From positions 7,020,843-7,042,553 of the forward strand of contig BFEA01000006.1 of NCBI GenBank assembly GCA_003427395.1: DNA of 21,711 bases. The letters are read 5' to 3'. The notes beneath the pieces are model-generated. The model was not told where the DNA came from. It saw nothing but the letters and a program-made list of their open reading frames with translations, and did not search any database. This stretch comes from Chara braunii. Its lineage: Eukaryota; Streptophyta; Charophyceae; Charales; Characeae. A program made the translations under genes and the position numbers. Of the stretch, positions 16,826-21,711 are shown in pieces (the stretch's first letter is position 1; each line of letters starts with the position of its first letter).

Positions 16826-16837
16826 TGGTATCGGAGC
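16826..16837 (+). promoter_or_regulatory. Primer-binding site of element C
   Basis: TGGTATCGGAGC begins four bases after the LTR end ATGTAACA. It is the same variant of the initiator tRNA-Met site as in element A, although the LTRs are unrelated around it. Confidence 0.87.
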
Positions 16838-17956
16838 AGACCATATAACGGATCTGCGCACAAAGGTAAGTCTGATTAGGAATTAGATTGTTCTTTAATC
16901 TTCCGAATCAGCTCTGTATTGCCATTAAGTTCAAAGTTGCAAATTTTTCTTTTGTCGGTATTCTGTGATTTCGGCATTCCCGTTTCAATTCGGAATTCGG
17001 ACTTATCATTCGGATGTCCGTTTTTTATTTCGGTAGGCTGTTTATTGGGATCCGATGATTGATACTAATCCAACATTATGTTTGGTTCGGATTTCTGATT
17101 AGGAATTCGTAATTAGGGTTTAATCAGTATTCTGTTTAAATTCGGCATTCTGATTTTAATCCTGTATTTCGTTTCTAATTCAACATTTTCGTTTTATTGC
17201 AGTAGTGGAAATTAGGGTTACAAAAATTTTGGTTTTCAAGCAACTTGGGAAACTCGAACGTTTTGGGAACCGTAAATCCGGAAATTCCGCCGAAACGCGG
17301 AAAATTAGGCTTGGGCCCGAAATTTTTGCGAATTTTTTTTTTCTTCGTTCCTTTGTTGTGAGAAATTCCGAAAACGGGTTTAGGCCGTTAAAAATCGGAT
17401 TTTGACGGTGGAAATTCCCAAAAATTCACGTTTGTGAAAATTCGAGTGTTTTTTCCTGACTTGTTTTTCGAATTTTTTTTGGCATACTAATCCGAATCTG
17501 ACCCTCAAGTTGCAACTTCCGGGTAGTTCACTCATTAACGGTAACTCCCGGACTAAACATGATCTCAACGGATACCTAATCTTGATAAAATTCAAATTTG
17601 TTCATTATCATTATTGCAAAAATTGTTTATTGATTATCTTGATTGCACATATTGATTACGGATTATCTTTATTACAAACATTGTTTATTGATGATCATTA
17701 AGAATTATTATTTCGTTATTTATCATTAAATAAGTTTTATGGATTAAATAATTCGTTAATTCTAATTCTTATTACGAATTGTTGAATTGTTTACGNGAAT
17801 TTATATTTCTGTTTTGATTAGGTGTCTACAGTCCATCAGTGGGACAGGGGACTGTATGTGTATTGTATGATTGTTCTACCCCTGTTTCCACTCTCTCTAC
17901 CCTCCCCGTAATCTGTGACCACCGGGACCTCTCAAGTACCGCATCAGTCNCCACTG
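16838..17956 (+). other. AT-rich leader of element C, no gene
   Basis: Over 1.1 kb between primer-binding site and gag. It is rich in TTCGGNATTC-like and ATTAGGNTT-like words (16960-17200) and later in TTGATTAT / ATTGTTTA words (17590-17770). Short open frames (17205-17405, 17510-17701) are AT-driven and lack domains. One N is at 17796. GTCTACAGTCC near 17823 precedes the GC-richer gag region, so the composition changes abruptly there. It may hold packaging signals. I see nothing else. Confidence 0.6.
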
Positions 17957-19720
17957 ATGTCGATGGAACAGGACACCGGGGCACTGCCACGACGCAGTGC
18001 CAGGCTTGCAGTTCGTACCCGCCCTGTGGTACCTCCAAGAACGAAGGCTCAGCAACAGCGACTCAGCAAACGGAAGACTCCAGCGGCATCGAGTACAGCA
18101 TTGACGGTACCGGTTACCACCGGGGTTCTTCCCGCATGCCCGGTCCAACGGGCCAATGAGCCAGTGGCAGCTTACTTTCAGCGGGTACAGGTATTCACTG
18201 ATACCGTAGCTGCCGTCAAGGCTCAGCAGGAGGCAGCAGAGGCAGAACGTCGGCGGCTGGCCAATGAAGCGGCAGCCCAAGCTCAGCAGACTGCTGAGGC
18301 TGACGCAGCGGCACGAGACCAACGAAATGCCGCCAGCACGGAGTCCCTGATTCGTAGTGAGAGTCAGTGGACAACGTTCCTCCAAGGCATGATCTTTGTG
18401 CCTTCGGACGCGCAGGCAGATCCGACACCGGCGGAGGCAGAGAAGACCCACCTGGCCAACTTGATGCTAGGCATGATGAGAGGAATCATGTGGAATAACA
18501 CACTGCTGCAGGCACATCTGCGCACGAAACGAGAGCAAAGACAAAAGTACCAGCAAGACATTGCTGTTTTAACAACTGCCATCCGCGCCGAAGCAACACA
18601 GCAGCAGCAACTGCATCAGCAGTTGAACTCCGCTCTCGCGCGTATCAACAACATTGAGGCTAACACCTCAGCAGCGCCAGGCTGCACGATAGACGAGACA
18701 AAGCAGCTCAATGGCGACATAGGTGTTTTCAATGGACAGGACACGATCAGTAGCACGGTGGCCACCATCAAGACGGATATCACCAAGCTGCAGACGAGAC
18801 CGGACGCCGCCACGAAGAATTACAAGATGCCGCACTTCGACATCAGCAAGTTCGACGACTACAACAAGTCGGACGCCTTGACATGGTGGCAAAGCTTCCT
18901 CACGGAAGCATCATGCCGCACAGTACCGACCGACGACATGATGAAGGCACTGTACTTACAACTGATTGGAGGAGCGCAGGCATGGATGAATCATCTGGCG
19001 GCTACAAAGAAATGCACCATCGCCGAACTCCACACGCACATTCCGTGGAAGGAGTTCGAGAAGCTATGGCTCACCCGGTTCATGGTTCGCAACGTCGTGA
19101 AGGCAGCCATGAACGAGGTGTACACCTGCTCTCAAGGTAGTATGCCAACTCGAGCCTGGACAATTAAGTGGCAGAAGATAGTGACCACACCAGGCTTCGA
19201 TTTGAGTTTTACCAATCAACGATCCGAGTTCTTCTCGCGATCGTGCGCAGGACTGCGATCGACACTCGGCAACGAGTACGATTACGATTCATTCCAGGCC
19301 ATTCTGGATCGTGCAAACTTGGTCATCCAAACGGATGACAAGGCTGCAAACGAACGGCAGTCCCAGCCGCATTATGTGGCTAAGCATGGCTATCAACGTC
19401 CGACACACAACAATGCCGTGATTTCTAAAGAAACAGTCGATCTCCACGCTGCAGCAGCATCCTCGAGTGATGGAGGAATTGTAGCAGCGCTCCCGCCGAA
19501 GCGTCCCAAGAGAGTTCGGAAGAACAAGGCGACACAAGAGACGGCATCGACGGGAACTGGGCAGCAGCCATGGACGGCTTACAAGATAACCAAGGATGTC
19601 TATGACCTTCGTCAAAAGTACGGATACTGCCTTTGGTGCAACGGCGTCACTCATGTGACCGCACAATGCCCCGAAAAGGGCAAGGCACGCGTACTCCGTC
19701 CAGCAAACTCGGGAAACTGA
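17957..19720 (+). CDS. gag: Element C Gag polyprotein, intact
   Basis: 587 codons from ATG (MSMEQDTGALPRR) to TGA at 19718-19720. The frame is open upstream to about 17915 but without an earlier ATG. The N in codon CNC/NCC at 17950 lies before this start. Domain order: basic N-terminus, Ala/Gln/Glu-rich coiled coil (KAQQEAAEAERRRLANEAA), a second Gln-rich helix (EATQQQQLHQQLNSALARI), Gag core (YKMPHFDISKFDDYNKSDAL ... LTWWQSFL ... AWTIKWQKIVTT), a Lys/Arg-rich linker (PPKRPKRVRKNKA) and a perfect C-x2-C-x4-H-x4-C zinc knuckle (CLWCNGVTHVTAQC). It would assemble cytoplasmic particles and package RNA. It is the only uninterrupted gag in the window, which may reflect youth or use by other copies. 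Confidence 0.92.
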   Translation: MSMEQDTGALPRRSARLAVRTRPVVPPRTKAQQQRLSKRKTPAASSTALTVPVTTGVLPACPVQRANEPVAAYFQRVQVFTDTVAAVKAQQEAAEAERRRLANEAAAQAQQTAEADAAARDQRNAASTESLIRSESQWTTFLQGMIFVPSDAQADPTPAEAEKTHLANLMLGMMRGIMWNNTLLQAHLRTKREQRQKYQQDIAVLTTAIRAEATQQQQLHQQLNSALARINNIEANTSAAPGCTIDETKQLNGDIGVFNGQDTISSTVATIKTDITKLQTRPDAATKNYKMPHFDISKFDDYNKSDALTWWQSFLTEASCRTVPTDDMMKALYLQLIGGAQAWMNHLAATKKCTIAELHTHIPWKEFEKLWLTRFMVRNVVKAAMNEVYTCSQGSMPTRAWTIKWQKIVTTPGFDLSFTNQRSEFFSRSCAGLRSTLGNEYDYDSFQAILDRANLVIQTDDKAANERQSQPHYVAKHGYQRPTHNNAVISKETVDLHAAAASSSDGGIVAALPPKRPKRVRKNKATQETASTGTGQQPWTAYKITKDVYDLRQKYGYCLWCNGVTHVTAQCPEKGKARVLRPANSGN

Positions 19721-19727
19721 GTTACGC
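19675..19727 (+). promoter_or_regulatory. Probable -1 ribosomal frameshift signal at gag/pol of element C
   Basis: In the gag frame (GAA AAG GGC) the heptamer A-AAG-GGC at 19675-19681 fits the X-XXY-YYZ slippery pattern. Seven bases later GCGTACTC (19689-19696) can pair with GAGTTACGC (19719-19727) in an 8-bp stem with one bulged T, spanning the gag stop. An alternative small hairpin AACTC-N8-GAGTT (19706-19723) is shared with element A. Pol is open in exactly the -1 frame through this site. Spacer length and layout match known -1 signals. Activity is inferred. Confidence 0.6.
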
Positions 19728-21711
19728 AAGGAGAGGGGCGATGTCTCTCCTCACTCCGCTGGAACCGGTTGCCTTGCTAGCAATCGATGTCACTACTGGG
19801 GAGCATGCGTTAGTCGCTGATTCTCGTGCCACGTACGAGGATTATGCCGCCCAGCTGGTACCACCACTAGACCAGCCAAGCCACGTGCACTTAGATTGCG
19901 TATGCGCAGCCTGTACACCGTCGGCAAGTGATCCGGTCAGTTCGCCACTGATTTCGGAGGACTCGACGGCGTGGTCAAGACTTGAGGAGCTTGACCCGCT
20001 CACGAGAGAGGACTTCGCTTGGATGCCTCTACCCTCGACCGGAACCTTGCCAAGGCCACATTGCAACGCCTTGATGGCAACTCTACGCTCCTATTTGCAC
20101 GCTACTGTACCAGCTCCGTTGACGGACGACGGAGTAGCCGTTGTCGATCTCCGCTCCTATCTTGCGAAGATTGACCGCGAGTACGCCACCCAAAGGTACG
20201 CCGAAACCGACGCACCTTTGCTCTATATCCGCATTCAAATCGGAAAGGCAACNTGTAGTGCCTTGATTGATTGCGGAGCGTCTCGCAACTTTATGAGCCA
20301 AGCCTTTATGGCCCGCGCAGGTCTTGGCCCTCGCGTTCGAAGGCAGACGCAACCTACGCAAGTTACACTCGCGGACGGCCGCACGCAAAAGTCAATTGAC
20401 CAATGCGTTGACGACGTTCCGGTCTACTTTGCGCCCCTTGCGTGTGAGCCGGTGTCTTTTGACATCCTCGACACCAAGTTCGACATGATTCTAGGCATGT
20501 CTTGGTTGCGTAGCGCCGATCATCTGGTGAACTTCCACGACCGGACCGTTCACATCCGTGATCGGAACGGAGTGTTAGTCCCATGTACGGTCGCGACCCC
20601 TCACACTTCGATTGCTTGTCACGTGGTTTCCGTTGCGAGAATTCGCGACGCCATTGCTCGGAATGACGTCGAGGAGATGGGCCTTGTATTCTTGCATGCT
20701 CTCCCCTCGCCGGACGGACCAGCCGCGTCACCGTCGGACCCACACATCACTCACCTCTTGGACGAGTATGGAGACGTCTTCGAGGCGCCCACCGAAATGG
20801 TTCCGGATCGGCCCATACGTCACGGGATCACTCTCGAGGCGAGCGTCGTCCCTCCGCGTGGATGTATCTACCGCATGAGCGAAGAGGAACTCGAGGTGCT
20901 TCGCGCACAACTCGATGACCTTCTCGACAAGGGTTGGATTCGCCCTAGTTGCTCGCCATACGGAGCACCTGTTCTCTTCGTCCGGAAGAAGAACAAAGAT
21001 CTACGGTTATGCATCAACTATCGCAAACTTAACGCACAAACCGTAAAGAACGCCGACCCTCTCCCTCGGATTGATGATCTCCTTGAGCGGTTAGGCGGCG
21101 CGACGTACTTCTCGAAGTTGGACTTGAAGTCAGGTTACCACCAGATCGAAATCCAGTCTCAAGATCGGTACAAGACCGCGTTCAAGACGCGATACGGGCA
21201 TTTTGAGTGGGTAGTCATGCCCTTTGGCCTCACCAATGCCCCCGCAACTTTTCAAGCAGCTATGACGACTGAGTTTCGCGACTTGCTCGCAGCGTCCTCA
21301 TCTACCTCGATGACATCTTGGTCTATAGCAGGACGTTGGACGAGCACATCACACACGTTCGCGTTGTTTTGAATCGTTTGCGACTGGCCAAGTACAAAGC
21401 GAACCGCAACAAGTGCGAGTTCGCCAAGCAAGAGCTCGAGTATTTGGGCCACTACGTTACGCCGAAAGGCATTCGTCCCTTAGCGGACAAGATCCAAGCC
21501 ATCGTGGATTGGTCGGAACCCCGTTGTACGACGGACGTACGCTCTTTCATGAGATTGGTTGGATATTATCAGTGATTCGTCGAGTCATACTCGAAAGTGG
21601 CCGCTCCTTTGTCGAGACTTCAGTCCCCGAAGGTGCCCTTCGAGTTCGACGACGCAGCCCGTGGCGCGTTCACTACGTTGAAGGCAGCGATGCAAGCCGC
21701 ACCTGCCCTCC
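19682..21711 (+). pseudogene. pol: Element C Pol: protease and RT, frameshifted, partial at window end
   Basis: The -1 frame relative to gag is open from the overlap to about 21290. First ATG in frame is at 19741 (MSLLTPLEPVALL). Protease: LLYIRIQIGKA, then [14 protein letters not shown] (active-site D-C-G-A) and [15 protein letters not shown]; one N at 20253 makes one residue unknown. [62 protein letters not shown]. Just before the active site a small indel near 21290 shifts the frame. YLDD (21303-21314) is intact in the new frame, followed by YSRTLDEHI and NKCEFAKQELEYLGHYVTP. A TGA at 21573-21575 follows GYYQ, and FVESYSKVAAPL reads on to the window edge. RNase H and integrase lie outside. 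Confidence 0.9.

Larger units (their letters stand above)
15748..21711 (+). mobile_element. Element C: Ty3/gypsy element nested in the LTR of D, 3' end outside window
   Basis: 5' LTR 15748-16821, primer-binding site 16826-16837, AT-rich leader, intact gag, pol in the -1 frame with protease and RT, then the RT connection running off the window. It shares gag and pol architecture with element A but has a different LTR and leader. It is the best preserved copy here: gag is fully open, and pol is open from the overlap to near the RT active site, where a frameshift and later a TGA (21573-21575) break it. Confidence 0.9.

Noticed and set aside
17839-18159. Plus-strand open frame overlapping the gag start of element C
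   Set aside because: It is in another frame from the homology-supported gag, contains the N at 17950 and has no domain.

Overview
The window is a stack of long-terminal-repeat (LTR) retrotransposons of the Ty3/gypsy type with no recognisable host gene. Supporting signs are plant-style primer-binding sites (TGGTATCGGAGC, close to the initiator tRNA-Met complement common in plants), chromodomain-like tails after integrase, purine-rich polypurine tracts and LTRs of about 1.1 kb. The host is most likely a streptophyte (land plant or charophyte alga). The style of the elements reminds me of the Chara braunii genome, but that is an impression only. Three single N bases (17796, 17950, 20253) suggest draft assembly.

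Layout: (1) 1-617, AT-rich flank with GC-rich hairpin islands. (2) Element A, minus strand, 618-8296: 3' LTR 618-1769, polypurine tract 1770-1782, pol 1795-about 5865, gag 5839-7424, leader, primer-binding site 8026-8037, and a 5' LTR of which only 256 bp (8041-8296) remains. (3) Element B, plus strand, from about 8298: a leader or LTR-like stretch with W-box motifs, then gag, protease, reverse transcriptase and RNase H of a different gypsy family, ending near 13453. (4) Element D, plus strand, about 13454-15747: RNase H, integrase, chromodomain-like tail, polypurine tract and the first 301 bp of an LTR related to that of A. B and D are fused in one reading frame, so two complete RNase H domains stand in tandem. 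(5) Element C, plus strand, 15748 to the window end: full LTR 15748-16821 with perfect 8-bp terminal inverted repeats, primer-binding site, long AT-rich leader, an intact gag (17957-19720), and pol in the -1 frame up to the edge. C appears to have inserted into the LTR of D.

In an active element, Gag would assemble the particle and bind RNA through its zinc knuckle, protease would cut Gag-Pol, RT/RNase H would copy the RNA from a tRNA primer, and integrase with its chromodomain-like tail would insert the copy. Almost every pol module here is broken by stops, frameshifts, internal duplications or lost catalytic residues. The exceptions are the gag of C and single uninterrupted domains such as the RT and RNase H of A and the integrase core of D.

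Points of most interest are a textbook-like -1 frameshift signal at the gag/pol overlap of C, the in-frame B/D chimera with a 13-bp repeated joint, perfect inverted repeats around the LTR TATA boxes, and a W-box cluster at the start of B. I see no CRISPR array, tRNA, rRNA or non-transposon system.
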